A stretch of 64,000 nt of DNA from DRKI01 sp011051875 (GCA_026990385.1 JALXDL010000110.1:37663-101662), one strand, 5' to 3'; counted from the stretch's first letter, positions 16,212 to 27,327 are shown. The notes: generated from the sequence alone by a model not told the origin. Translations and numbers: made by a program.

Positions 16212-18761
16212 ATGCGAGTGACCCAGCGGCCGTTGTTCTACTGGATTCTCCACCGGCACCGGGGGTTGCAGCTGGTTCTTCTCCTCGTTATCCTGGCAAG
16301 CCTCTTCTTCCGGGTCTTTCCCCTGGAGATGCAGAAACGGATCGTCAATGAGGCCATCCACCTGCGCGACCAGGAGCTGCTCCTGCTCTACTGCGGCCTG
16401 TACATCGGGGCCGTGATCCTGGCCGGGATCAGCAAGTACTGCATCAATGTCCTCCAGACCGTCATCGGCCAGAAGATCCTGGTCGAGATGCGCACCGAAC
16501 TCTACCACCATATCCTGCAGCTTCCCCTGCAGTTCTACCGGCAGATGCAGCCGGGCACCGTCATCTCGGCACTCACCGCCGAGCTCAACGCCATAGGTTT
16601 TTTTCTCGGCGGCGCGCTCGCCATCCCGGTGACCTCGCTGCTTACCTTTCTGGCCTTTCTCCTCTACATGTTCAGCCTCAGTCCCCTGCTGGCCGTGCTG
16701 ACCGTGGCCATCTATCCGTTTGAGTTTGCGCTCATTCCCTATCTGCAGAAGAAGTACAACCGCATCAACAAGGAGCGGATCAGGACCACCCGTGCCATGG
16801 CCAACGTGGTCAACGAGGCCATCTCCGGCATCCACGAGATCCATTCCAATGCCAGTTTCGAGCTCGAGGAAAAACGGCTGACCGGTTTTATCCAGACCCT
16901 GTACCGGCAGTTGAGGCGGCTTTTCATCGTCAAGTACGGCATCAAATTCTCCAACAACCTCTTTCAGTCCTTCGGCCCCTTCATCCTCTTCCTGGTCGGC
17001 GGCTACCTGGCCATCAACGGGCATTTTTCCCTGGGCGCCCTGGTGGCCTTCCTGTCTGCCTACGAAAAGGTCTACGATCCCTGGAAAGAGATGCTGGAAT
17101 ACTACCAGTCCTACCAGGATGCCCGGGTCCGCTACCGGCAGGTGGTGCGGATATTCGACCAGGAGCCCCCGCATCCCCTGCTGCCCGAGGGGCACGAGGT
17201 TCCGCGCTTCAAGGGAGAGATCGAGCTCAGGAACGGTTCGTTCACCGTCGAGGGCGGGATCAGGCTCCTGGACCGGATCAACATGCACATCCGGCCCGGT
17301 GAGCTTGTCGCCCTGGTCGGCTTCTCCGGTTCGGGCAAATCGACCCTGGCCCTCTGCATGGCGCAGCTCTATGATCTCAGCTCAGGGTCACTGCTCATTG
17401 ACGGTCATGATATCTCCCGGTTGAGCAAGAAGGAGGTCAGCGCCGCCGTGACCATGATCGCCCAGCATCCGTTCATCTTCACCGGCACGATCCGCGAGAA
17501 CCTGCTCTACAGTGTCCAGGCCCTGCACCAGGAGGGACTGGCCGACATGGTCTCCCGCGAGCGGATGCTGGAGGCGGTGTATGATGTGTGCCTGGACGAT
17601 GACGTGATCCGTTTCGGCTTCCAGTCGGTCCTGAGCCGGGAGCAGCTGGAGCCGTTCCGGGAGAAACTGCTTCACATGCGCAAGGTTATCACCACCGAGC
17701 TGCACGATACTTTCAGCGAGGTGGTCGAGTTTTACGATGTCAACAATTTCCTCTATTACTCCTCGATCCGTGACAACATCGTCTTTGGCGAGTGCTCCCT
17801 GGGATTGTTTGATGTGGAAAAACTGCCCTACCATCGCGAGTTCATGGGCCTGCTCTCCGATGCCCGCCTGGACCGGCCGCTGCTGATGCTGGGGCTCGCC
17901 ATCGCCGAACGGACCGTTGAGCTCCTGGGCGATTTCGCCGATGACGAGTTCTTTTTCCGGTATACCCCCATGACCAGGGAAGAGCTGCCGCTCTATTCCA
18001 TGCTGGTGCGCGAACTGAATGGAGAGCTGCCGGACAGGGAGGCGGACCGCTACCTGCTCTACGTGCTCGTCTTCCGGTACATCCCCGGCCGGCACAAGGT
18101 GGTCGGCATGCCCACCGGCCTGGAGGAGCGGATGGTCGGACTCAGGCACCGTTTCCTCAGGGAGGTGGCCCGGGTCGACATGCAGTACTGTATCAGCCGC
18201 GGCAAGGGGAAGCACTGCGTCTCCTGCAAGGAGCCGGAAGAAGAGGCCCGGTTCAGCCCCTTCTGCCCCGGCCAGTATCTCTACAGCCGTTCCCTGCTTG
18301 ACAATATTCTCTTTGGTGTTATCAAGTCAGAGGAGAAGATGAGCGAGAAGCTGTTGAACCTCACCTACAGCGCCTTTGCCAGGGAAGACCTGCTGGACGA
18401 GGTCCTGGACATCGGGCTGGACTTCCATGTCGGCAGCAAGGGAGACCGGCTCTCCGGCGGCCAGAGGCAGAAGGTGGCCATAGCCCGGGCCCTGCTCAAG
18501 GAGACCCCCATTCTCATCATGGACGAGGCAACCGCCAGCCTCGACAACATCTCCCAGGCCCGGATACAGCAATTGCTGGAGGAGAAGCTTCGCGGTCACA
18601 GGACCATGGTCTCGGTCATCCACCGCCTGGATCTGGCGCCGGGATATGACCGGATCATGGTGTTGCAGAACGGGAGCCTGGTGGAGCAGGGCACCTACGA
18701 CGAACTCATGGCGAAAAGAGGAGCCTTTTATGAACTCATCCAGGGATACCAATCCGCTTGA
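16212..18761 (+). CDS. ABC exporter (fused membrane-ATPase) with ~250-residue insertion in the nucleotide-binding domain
   Basis: 849 residues. The transmembrane part (about 1-310) is of type IV exporter type. The ATPase has Walker A GFSGSGKST (370-378), Q-loop Q418 in AQHPFIFTGTIRENLLYS, signature LSGGQ (747-751), Walker B ILIMDE (767-772) and H804. Walker A to signature is about 377 residues, versus roughly 110-130 in ordinary ABC exporters. The insertion (about 435-735) holds two further Q-loop-like copies, NNFLYYSSIRDNIVFG (511-526) and GQYLYSRSLLDNILFG (687-702), and four Cys (660, 669, 672, 685) that could bind metal. All ATPase motifs are intact, so it should be active. Its 3' end overlaps a cyclic-nucleotide-binding gene. 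Cargo unknown. Confidence 0.9.
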   Translation: MRVTQRPLFYWILHRHRGLQLVLLLVILASLFFRVFPLEMQKRIVNEAIHLRDQELLLLYCGLYIGAVILAGISKYCINVLQTVIGQKILVEMRTELYHHILQLPLQFYRQMQPGTVISALTAELNAIGFFLGGALAIPVTSLLTFLAFLLYMFSLSPLLAVLTVAIYPFEFALIPYLQKKYNRINKERIRTTRAMANVVNEAISGIHEIHSNASFELEEKRLTGFIQTLYRQLRRLFIVKYGIKFSNNLFQSFGPFILFLVGGYLAINGHFSLGALVAFLSAYEKVYDPWKEMLEYYQSYQDARVRYRQVVRIFDQEPPHPLLPEGHEVPRFKGEIELRNGSFTVEGGIRLLDRINMHIRPGELVALVGFSGSGKSTLALCMAQLYDLSSGSLLIDGHDISRLSKKEVSAAVTMIAQHPFIFTGTIRENLLYSVQALHQEGLADMVSRERMLEAVYDVCLDDDVIRFGFQSVLSREQLEPFREKLLHMRKVITTELHDTFSEVVEFYDVNNFLYYSSIRDNIVFGECSLGLFDVEKLPYHREFMGLLSDARLDRPLLMLGLAIAERTVELLGDFADDEFFFRYTPMTREELPLYSMLVRELNGELPDREADRYLLYVLVFRYIPGRHKVVGMPTGLEERMVGLRHRFLREVARVDMQYCISRGKGKHCVSCKEPEEEARFSPFCPGQYLYSRSLLDNILFGVIKSEEKMSEKLLNLTYSAFAREDLLDEVLDIGLDFHVGSKGDRLSGGQRQKVAIARALLKETPILIMDEATASLDNISQARIQQLLEEKLRGHRTMVSVIHRLDLAPGYDRIMVLQNGSLVEQGTYDELMAKRGAFYELIQGYQSA

Positions 18762-19296
18762 AGTGCCGGGACGGGGGCTCATAGACGAGGCCCTGCCGTT
18801 TCTGCAGCGTCTGCCCATTTTCAGTGACACACCCTACGATCTGCTCAAGCTCTACGCCTATCTGGCGGAAAAGGAACAGTACCGGAAGGGAGATGTCATC
18901 CTGCGGCAGGGGGAGCCCTGCGACCGGCTGTTCCTGATCATGTCCGGTCGGGTGGCCATCTGGCAGGAACACCGGCACCGGCGTTTTCTCCTCCAGGAAC
19001 TCGATCATGAATCAGTCAATTATTTCGGTGAGTTGTCCCTGATTGCCGAGTTCGACTGCTTTTATGGCGCCTCGGCCCTGTGTGCCGTGGACCTGCTCAG
19101 TTTCAGCAGGGAGTCCTTCCACAAGGTCATGGAACGTTTTCCGGGCAGGTACCGGCAGGCGGTGGACCGGATTGTCCGCCTGCGGATCCATCGCTTTGTC
19201 GAGCAGACCAACTATCTTTTTGACCATCTGCGGGAGGATGCCTGGCGCGAGTTCGTCCTTGATGATCCGGCGGGATCCAACCGGTCACAGGATTAA
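18730..19296 (+). CDS. Cyclic nucleotide-binding domain protein (Crp-like sensor domain without HTH)
   Basis: 188 residues from ATG 18730 (GAGGAG upstream), overlapping the ABC gene by 32 nt and therefore translationally coupled. The cNMP-binding beta-roll spans about 25-140, with LPIFSDTPYDLLKLYAYLAEKEQYRKGDVILRQGE split by the usual turns, FLIMSGRVAIW, and a phosphate-binding-cassette-like YFGELSLIAEFDCFYGASALCAV in which the canonical Arg is absent. No DNA-binding helix-turn-helix follows; the tail is helical. It probably regulates or docks on the ABC exporter. Given the altered cassette, the ligand may not be cAMP. Confidence 0.86.
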   Translation: MNSSRDTNPLEVPGRGLIDEALPFLQRLPIFSDTPYDLLKLYAYLAEKEQYRKGDVILRQGEPCDRLFLIMSGRVAIWQEHRHRRFLLQELDHESVNYFGELSLIAEFDCFYGASALCAVDLLSFSRESFHKVMERFPGRYRQAVDRIVRLRIHRFVEQTNYLFDHLREDAWREFVLDDPAGSNRSQD

Positions 19297-19443
19297 TAAC
19301 CCGTTGATATCCTCGAGGCTGGAACCTGGCACAAGTGCCCCTCTCCGGGCAGACGTGCCGGTTCGCCGGAGAACCGCTATGCGGGCCGGTGCGACCGTGC
19401 AGGGCCGGGGTGGCTGTGACAACTTGCGGCGGAATGGACAGGT

Positions 19444-20406
19444 TCAGACGAGACTGATACAGTAGGCCGCATAGGCGCCGAGAAAGAGGACGCCATGGCG
19501 TCGGCGGGTGCCGCCGTTGCGGTGCAGGACCGGGATCAGGATCAGGGTGAAGGCGAGCATGACCGGCAGGTCGCGGTGAAGCAGCTCGGGGGAGAGGGCA
19601 AAGGGGCGGATTGCGCCGGTCAGGCCAAGCACCATGAACAGGTTGAACATGTTGGAACCGATGACGTTGCCGATGAGCAGTCCTGACTGGCGGTGGCGGA
19701 GCGCGGCCAGGCTCGAGGCCAGTTCCGGCAGGGAGGTGCCCACCGCGGCAAGGGTGAGGCCGATGACCAGTTCACTCACCCGGAAGTGGCGGGCGATATC
19801 CACCGCGCCCCGGATGAAGAGCGAGGAGCCCTGTGACAGCAGTGCCAGGCCGCCGGCGATGAGCAGCAGGACCAGGATCAGGGGCAGGGGCGATGGATCG
19901 GTTTCTATTTCACCGGGAGCGCGGTTGTTTCCGTTCATCGTGTTGCGGCAGGCAAAGACGGTGTAGCTCACCAGGGTCAGGATAAAGAGGATGCCGATCG
20001 ACCTGGGAAAGATGCCGTAGCCGCTGCAGAACATGAGGAAGACACTGCCCGCGACCACCAGCAGCAGCTCGAACCACACCTCGCGCATGGTCAGGTGGAG
20101 AGGAGCCAGCAGGGCGCAGCAGCCGAGGATGAGGCCGATATTGGCGATGTTGCTGCCCACCACGTTGCCGATCATGATGTCCGGGTGGCCCTGCAGAGCG
20201 GCGTTCAGGCTGACGGACAGTTCCGGCACCGAGGTGCCGAAGGCCACCACCGTGAGTCCGATGGCCAGGGGGGTCATGCCGAGACGGCGGGCCAGCCTGG
20301 TGGCACCGGCTACCAGGGCTTCGCCGCCGCCGACAAGCATGGCGAGACCGCCGGCCACGGCAAGAAATGCCATGGTCGCGGAGGAAAAATAGAAGCTGGC
20401 GTGCAT
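19444..20406 (-). CDS. CaCA family sodium/calcium (cation) exchanger, YrbG-like
   Basis: 320 residues, about ten membrane helices, with both alpha-repeats intact: GTSVPELSVSLNAAL...GNVVGSNIAN (about 56-90) and GTSLPELASSLAAL...GNVIGSNMFN (about 216-250). The acidic residue in each GTSxPE block binds the cation. By family knowledge it exports Ca2+ in exchange for Na+ or H+. The start ATG overlaps the stop of the upstream unknown gene (TGATG), so the two are coupled. Confidence 0.92.
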   Translation of the reverse strand: MHASFYFSSATMAFLAVAGGLAMLVGGGEALVAGATRLARRLGMTPLAIGLTVVAFGTSVPELSVSLNAALQGHPDIMIGNVVGSNIANIGLILGCCALLAPLHLTMREVWFELLLVVAGSVFLMFCSGYGIFPRSIGILFILTLVSYTVFACRNTMNGNNRAPGEIETDPSPLPLILVLLLIAGGLALLSQGSSLFIRGAVDIARHFRVSELVIGLTLAAVGTSLPELASSLAALRHRQSGLLIGNVIGSNMFNLFMVLGLTGAIRPFALSPELLHRDLPVMLAFTLILIPVLHRNGGTRRRHGVLFLGAYAAYCISLV

Positions 20407-21134
20407 CAGCTGACAAGGTCCCGCATTTCCGGATGGCCCTGCAACTCGTAGGCGCGGTCGATGATCGGTTTGAGCCGGTGCTTGATCTTCCTGGCCGGCT
20501 GGATGGGCGGCAGGACCGGCAGCAGCTCTGCAACCGGCGGCGGCGGCTTGACCCGCATCTTCTGTTCCAGTGTCGTTCCGGTTTCCGGGACCAGACCGCC
20601 CTCCATGGCACCTGCCTTGTAGGGCCCTGCCCCGCCCAGGCCGCGGAGGAAGCCCATGATGGTGCCCAGGTCATTGTTGCGGTAGAAGAGCTTGATCTCC
20701 TCGGCAATGGTCTCCCGCTCTTCGGCCAGCTCTTCCAGGTTCTTGTTGTACTCGTCGATTTTTCCGGCCAGCGAGTTGTAGATGTCCATGATCATGTTGG
20801 TGAAGCGGGAATGCCTGGTCATGCCGTGCGGCATGAGTCCCTTGAAGAGCCGTTTCCTGATGGTGGGCGATTCGAGAAAATAGGGGTCGAAGAACAGCGG
20901 CTCCTTCAGGCCCGCCTCCTTGAAGAACTCGTGGATGAGCTTCTCGTCCCTGAGGAGGATGTAGAGGCGGACCAGGTCAAAGCCGATCTTCTGTTCGAGG
21001 CGGAGGAGGGAATTGGCGACCTGGTTGTCAAACTCGCGGAGATCTTCCTCGATCAGCTTGCGAAAGCTGAAATAGCGGTCGGCAATCTCCTTTTTGACCT
21101 CAAAGGAGAGCATCTGGTCAATGTCTTGAATCAC
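20406..21134 (-). CDS. Unknown cytoplasmic protein
   Basis: 242 residues, GTG start with AGGAGAT upstream. Mostly helical, highly charged, with a coiled-coil-like stretch (YNSLAGKIDEYNKNLEELAEERETIAEEIK, about 125-155), a Gly-rich segment and a Pro-rich linker (VKPPPPVAELLPVLPP). No signal peptide or membrane helix. No family recognised. It is coupled to the cation exchanger and runs divergently from dnaG; the coiled coil suggests protein-protein contact. Function unknown. Confidence 0.7.
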   Translation of the reverse strand: MIQDIDQMLSFEVKKEIADRYFSFRKLIEEDLREFDNQVANSLLRLEQKIGFDLVRLYILLRDEKLIHEFFKEAGLKEPLFFDPYFLESPTIRKRLFKGLMPHGMTRHSRFTNMIMDIYNSLAGKIDEYNKNLEELAEERETIAEEIKLFYRNNDLGTIMGFLRGLGGAGPYKAGAMEGGLVPETGTTLEQKMRVKPPPPVAELLPVLPPIQPARKIKHRLKPIIDRAYELQGHPEMRDLVS

Positions 21135-21310
21135 GGTGTATCTCCTGGAAGGGTTGGGTCCGGATGCTGCCTGCGGGTCCGGTTCCGGCCTGGCGGCCGG
21201 TTCGGGCGGATGTCCCTTGCCTGCCGGCCCTCGACCATGGACCGGGAAAACAGTGATAATCTACTCCATTCCAGGGAAATTTCATACTGAAATGAAACCG
21301 GAGAATCATC

Positions 21311-23137
21311 ATGGCCGTGCCTGATTCCAGGGAGGAAGTGAAGAACCGGGTACGCGAGGCCGCCGATATCGTCGAGGTGATCGGCGAGTGCGTGCAGCTC
21401 AAGAGAGCCGGTTCCCGCTATACCGGGCTCTGCCCCTTTCATGCCGAGAAGACCCCCTCCTTTTCCGTCAATCCCCAGGGCCAGTTCTTTCACTGTTTCG
21501 GCTGCGGTGAATCGGGTGATGTCTTCTCCTTTGTCATGAAGTATCACCATATGGGGTTTCCCGAGGCCCTGGAGACCCTGGCCCGGCGATACCACATCGA
21601 TCTGCCGCGGCGCCGTCTGAGTGATCGCGACAAGATCCGTATCAGGGAGCGCGAGGCGCTCTACCAGGTCAATGAGGCCGCGGCCCTCCTCTACCAGCAG
21701 TGTCTTAGTTCCGGTGATGTTGCCCGGGCGGCCCGGGAATACCTGCAACAGCGGCAGGTTCCGGACGGGATCGTGGAAAAGTACCGGCTTGGCTATGCCC
21801 CGGCTCCGGAGAGCGGAGGGTGGGACTTCATCACCCGCCGGCTGCGGGCGAAAAAGTTCTCCGTGGCCGATATCGAGCGTGCCGGTCTGGCCGTGCGCAG
21901 GGAGCGGGGCGGGCACTATGACCGGTTCCGGGACCGGGTCCTGTTCCCCATCCAGGACATGACAGGCCGGGTGGTCGCCTTTGGCGGCCGCATCCTCGGT
22001 GACGGCAAACCCAAGTATATGAACTCCCCGGAGAGTGCGGTGTTTGACAAGAGCCGCATCCTGTTCGGTCTCTTTCAGCACCGCCAGGCCATTCGCCAGG
22101 GCCGCCGGGCCCTGGTGGTGGAGGGAAACTTTGACCTGATCCTGCTTGCCGTCCATGGCATCGACAATGTGGTGGCTCCCCTGGGGACTTCCCTTACCCG
22201 GGCCCACGTCCGCCTGCTGCGCGGCTACTGTGACGAGGTGGTCCTGCTCTTTGACGGTGACGCGGCAGGACTCAAGGCGGCCATGCGTTCGGTCCCCCTG
22301 TTTCTGGCCGAGCAGGTGGAGGGCAAGGTGGCCATTCTGCCCGAGGGTCATGATCCCGACTCGCTGGTGCGGGAGCAGGGGCCCGAGGCTGTCCACGAGC
22401 TGGTGGCCGCTGCCCGGCCCCTGGCCGAGTTTGTTTTTGACAGCCTGGTGCGGCGCCACGGCCTGACCCTGAGCGGCAAGAGCCGGATCATCGGCGAGTT
22501 GCAGGAGCTGGTCAGCCAGAGCAGCGATCCGGCCCAGAAATCACTTATGGCCGCCCATTTCGGTGAAAAACTCGGGGTGGCGCCGGAACGGTTCCTTTCC
22601 CGTTCCGCTGCCCGGAAACCGGCAGGGGCCGGGACCGGCGCCGAACACCCTCCCTCCGGGGAGACCATACCGCGGCGGGAACGTCAACTGCTCGATTTTC
22701 TCATCCTGTACCCGGAGCACTTTCGCGAGCTCCAGGAGGCGGGGCTCGAGGAGGTGGTCAGCGGAGAGATAACCTGTCAAGTAATTGACGCGTTGAAGAG
22801 GGGGACTGCAGAGGGTACCTGTTCGTGCGAGCAGTTGCTCTCTCTTCTCCAGGGCGATGAAGAACGTCGTTATGTCGCAGAGTTGTTGATGCGCGAACCG
22901 GAAAGTGATTTGGATGATGATGAGGCACGGAATGTGCAAGCGCAATCCATGTGCGAAGAATTAATAACGTGGATACGGCTATTCCGCCAGCGGAAGAGCA
23001 GCAGGGATCTCCTGCGCCGGATCAGTGAGGCTCAACAGAGCGGGGATACCGCCCTGCTCATGGAACTCCTGCGCCGTCGACAGGAGGAAGAAAGAAAAAG
23101 GACAGGTTTTTCTGATAACTTGTTGAATAAAATATGA
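21311..23137 (+). CDS. dnaG: DNA primase
   Basis: 608 residues. CHC2 zinc finger at the N-terminus: C41, H44, C62, C65. The catalytic core has the Toprim motifs VVEGNFD (about 270) and LFDGDAAG (about 312). The C-terminal helicase-binding part is present and ends near 600. It synthesises RNA primers at the fork with DnaB. rpoD follows after 253 nt, the classical macromolecular-synthesis order (without rpsU here). Confidence 0.97.
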   Translation: MAVPDSREEVKNRVREAADIVEVIGECVQLKRAGSRYTGLCPFHAEKTPSFSVNPQGQFFHCFGCGESGDVFSFVMKYHHMGFPEALETLARRYHIDLPRRRLSDRDKIRIREREALYQVNEAAALLYQQCLSSGDVARAAREYLQQRQVPDGIVEKYRLGYAPAPESGGWDFITRRLRAKKFSVADIERAGLAVRRERGGHYDRFRDRVLFPIQDMTGRVVAFGGRILGDGKPKYMNSPESAVFDKSRILFGLFQHRQAIRQGRRALVVEGNFDLILLAVHGIDNVVAPLGTSLTRAHVRLLRGYCDEVVLLFDGDAAGLKAAMRSVPLFLAEQVEGKVAILPEGHDPDSLVREQGPEAVHELVAAARPLAEFVFDSLVRRHGLTLSGKSRIIGELQELVSQSSDPAQKSLMAAHFGEKLGVAPERFLSRSAARKPAGAGTGAEHPPSGETIPRRERQLLDFLILYPEHFRELQEAGLEEVVSGEITCQVIDALKRGTAEGTCSCEQLLSLLQGDEERRYVAELLMREPESDLDDDEARNVQAQSMCEELITWIRLFRQRKSSRDLLRRISEAQQSGDTALLMELLRRRQEEERKRTGFSDNLLNKI

Positions 23138-23390
23138 AAGCTGATACATTACAAAAATGTACTTGATGGCGGCGGCGGGCCGCGGTGATGGTTCTAGGTA
23201 AAATATAATTAATTTCAGGTTGTTGATTGTTTTTGGGCTGTCCTGTTCTGCCCGGCCGCGGGCTGTTGGCGGGACGAGCCGGAGCAGCAAGACGCCCCCT
23301 GGACGCCGGTGGCGGGTACAAGAGTTTTGCCGGCACGGCGCGGGGCTGGCTCGGGTTTCATTTTTTTTGTGCACTGTCTGAGAGGGACCG

Positions 23391-24983
<1,593 letters not shown>

Positions 24984-25115
24984 CGAGATGCGGCAAGACC
25001 GCCCGTGGCGGCGTCATGCCGGATCGCCGGTACCTGCCGGGGAAACCCGTGGCCGGGCGTTCCTGGCGTCCGGCCGGCCGGGCCGCTCCTGTTTATCCCC
25101 TCTCTGCTGACCCCG

Positions 25116-26252
25116 GTGGCCGTGGTGGTCTTTTCTTCTTCTGCCCGCGACTGGCTCACCCTCACCTTTCTGCCCGGCCTGGGCTGCGGCCTGATCAATC
25201 GGCTGGTCGATGCCTTCGGCAGTCCGGCAGCGGTACTTGCCGCCAGTGGTGCAGTGCGGCGGGTCAGGGGCTGTGGCCCCCGCCTGGCCGACCTGCTCGC
25301 TGATCGCGACCGGATCAGCCGGGCCCGTGACCGGGCCGATCAGACCTTGGCCACCCTGGCCCGCCTCGGGGTCTCCCTCGTCTGCCGCGACGATTTCGCT
25401 TATCCTCCCCTCCTCCGTTCCATAGAAGAATCACCCGTGGTCCTCTACGTTCGCGGTGATCCAGCCTCGCTTGCCGGCGCCGGGGTGGCCGTGATCGGCT
25501 CCCGCGCCGCCACCTCCTACGGCCGGCGCTGCAGCTTCACCCTGGCCAGGGACCTGGCGGACCGGGGCGTCACCGTGGTGTCCGGCCTGGCACACGGTAT
25601 CGACGCCGCCGCCCACCAGGGGGCGCTCGATGGTGGTGGCGCGACAGTGGGGGTCCTGGGCTGCGGTATCGATGTCGTCTATCCCCGCGACCATGACAGG
25701 CTGTACAGGGAGGTCGCCGCCTCGGGTGCCGTTATCAGTGAATATCCGCCCGGTACCAGGCCGGATGGGTTCCGGTTTCCGGCCCGCAACCGGATCATTG
25801 CCGGTCTGGTCATGGGGGTCGTGGTGGTGGAGGCGACACGCCGGTCCGGCTCCCTGATCACGGCACGCCTTGCCCTGGACCAGGGGAGGGAGGTCTTTGC
25901 CGTGCCCGGCCGCATCGATTCCAGCCGCAGCGTCGGGCCGCACCGGTTGCTGCAGCAGGGGGCCCACCTGGTCCAGTCGGCCGAGGATATCGTCCTGGAA
26001 CTGGGCCTGGTCGCGTCCCGGCACGAGGAACGGATACCGGATGCGGGCCGGAAGTCCCTGCCCGTCGAGCTCGGCGAAGAGGAGCTGCGCCTGCTCTCGG
26101 TCCTTGAAGTCTATCCCAGCGACATTGATTCGATCATCCGCGCCACCGGCCTTGCCGCCCAGCGGGTGCACGGCCTTCTGTTGGGCCTGGAGATGGCCGG
26201 CCTGGTCCGCCAGCTGCCCGGCCAGCGCTACGAACGGCTCCCCGATGACTGA
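25116..26252 (+). CDS. dprA: DNA-processing protein A
   Basis: About 378 residues from GTG 25116. The frame is open back to GTG 25005, but no start has a clear ribosome-binding site, so the exact start is uncertain. A SAM-like N-terminal region (LTLTFLPGLGCG), then the Rossmann-like DprA core: VAVIGSRAATSYG, VSGLAHGIDAAAHQGAL, GVLGCGIDVVYPRDH, SEYPPGTRPDGFRFPARNRIIAGL, VEATRRSGSLITARLALDQGR (pieces about 130-300), and a small winged-helix tail. It loads RecA on incoming single-stranded DNA during transformation. No other competence gene lies in the window. Confidence 0.92.
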   Translation: MAVVVFSSSARDWLTLTFLPGLGCGLINRLVDAFGSPAAVLAASGAVRRVRGCGPRLADLLADRDRISRARDRADQTLATLARLGVSLVCRDDFAYPPLLRSIEESPVVLYVRGDPASLAGAGVAVIGSRAATSYGRRCSFTLARDLADRGVTVVSGLAHGIDAAAHQGALDGGGATVGVLGCGIDVVYPRDHDRLYREVAASGAVISEYPPGTRPDGFRFPARNRIIAGLVMGVVVVEATRRSGSLITARLALDQGREVFAVPGRIDSSRSVGPHRLLQQGAHLVQSAEDIVLELGLVASRHEERIPDAGRKSLPVELGEEELRLLSVLEVYPSDIDSIIRATGLAAQRVHGLLLGLEMAGLVRQLPGQRYERLPDD

Positions 26253-26322
26253 GCAGGGGGGAGACGTTGACAATTCGGAGATAATGCCAGGGTGATAGCG
26301 CGCCGGTGAGCGGTTACCCCGT

Positions 26323-26356
26323 ATGCCGGGACAAAATGCAAATCGTTCAATTTGGG
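26323..26356 (+). repeat. Dispersed TIR element, right-end fragment (D')
   Basis: ATGCCGGGACAAAATGCAAA then TCGTTCAATTTGGG aligns with the right end of the inverted copy E (CAGAATGGAAATCGCTCAATGCAGG). Confidence 0.65.
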
Positions 26357-26452
26357 CTGTACAATGCTGACGGCTTCGGTACAATAGGGACTCGCGGCCG
26401 AAAGAAAGGACGCCGTGGTCCGGCGGCCTCCGTAGTCCCTTGATCCAGATCC

Positions 26453-26629
26453 GACCTGAATTGTTGAGCGTTACCCGTCCGTAAATGGAAAAAGATGAAT
26501 GAGAAACCCGCCGGGATTTCCATGTGCCCCGATCTGCCCAGCCTTGCGGTGTTCCATGCCGGGCATACTGCGATGAAACAGCACAAGATTCCCGTCCCGG
26601 GGCACAATGATAACCGTTCGCTTCAGGTC
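26453..26629 (+). repeat. Dispersed TIR element, copy D (complete)
   Basis: GACCTGAATTGTTGAGCGTT at the left and CGTTCGCTTCAGGTC at the right are imperfect inverted repeats. The interior has the common blocks AATGGAAAAAGAT, a hairpin around AAACCCGCCGGGATTT, CCCCGATCTGCC and TGTTCCATG. About 175 bases, slightly shorter than copies A and E. Confidence 0.83.
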
Positions 26630-26646
26630 CAATCCAGGAAGACACC

Positions 26647-27309
26647 ATGAGATCCATAAAGATAGCTCCGTCCATCCTGTCGGCGGATTTCTCTCGCCTC
26701 GGCGAGGAGATAGAGAGAGTTGAACTGGCCGGCGCCGAGGTGATACACATCGACGTCATGGACGGTCACTTTGTTCCCAACATCACCATCGGGCCCCTGG
26801 TGGTCAGGGCGGCCAGGGAGGTGACCAAGCTGCCCCTGGACGTGCACCTGATGATCACCGAACCGGACCGCTACCTGGACGATTTCGCCGCAGCAGGGGC
26901 CGACTGGATCACCGTCCACGTGGAGGCCTGCACCCACCTGCATCGGACCATCCATCGGATCAGGGACCTGGGCTGCCGGGCCGGGGCGGTGCTCAACCCG
27001 GCAACCTCGCTTGCCACCCTGGACTACATCCTGGCCGACGTTGACCTGGTCATGCTGATGAGCGTCAATCCCGGCTTTGGCGGCCAGTCGTTCATCGAGT
27101 CGAGCCTGGACAAGATCAGGACCCTGCGGCAGCGTCTCGATGCGGTCAACCCGGAGGCAGGCATCGAGGTGGACGGCGGCGTCAGTCCGGCCACCATAGG
27201 CCGGATCGCCGCTGCAGGCGCCAATATCTTTGTGGCCGGCTCGGCCGTTTACGGGGCCGACGACTATGGTGAAGTGATCGCGGAGATGAAGCGACTGGCC
27301 GGCGGCTGA
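26647..27309 (+). CDS. rpe: Ribulose-phosphate 3-epimerase
   Basis: 220 residues, a full-length TIM barrel. Diagnostic parts: IAPSILSADFSRLGEEI, HIDVMDGHFVPNITIGP (metal ligands H and catalytic D), DVHLMI, VNPGFGGQSFI and VDGGVSPATIG. It interconverts ribulose 5-phosphate and xylulose 5-phosphate. The start has AGGAAG upstream. pgi follows after 18 nt, a small carbon-metabolism operon. Confidence 0.97.
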   Translation: MRSIKIAPSILSADFSRLGEEIERVELAGAEVIHIDVMDGHFVPNITIGPLVVRAAREVTKLPLDVHLMITEPDRYLDDFAAAGADWITVHVEACTHLHRTIHRIRDLGCRAGAVLNPATSLATLDYILADVDLVMLMSVNPGFGGQSFIESSLDKIRTLRQRLDAVNPEAGIEVDGGVSPATIGRIAAAGANIFVAGSAVYGADDYGEVIAEMKRLAGG

Positions 27310-27327
27310 CATCCATGGAGGGAGTTT

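Larger units (their letters stand above)
26253..26646. other. Intergenic region dominated by the dispersed repeat
   Basis: About 390 bases between dprA and rpe. It contains a right-end fragment (26323-26356) and a full-length copy (26453-26629) of the TIR element in tandem, separated by about 100 bases. No gene is supported; a promoter for rpe was not identified. Confidence 0.7.
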
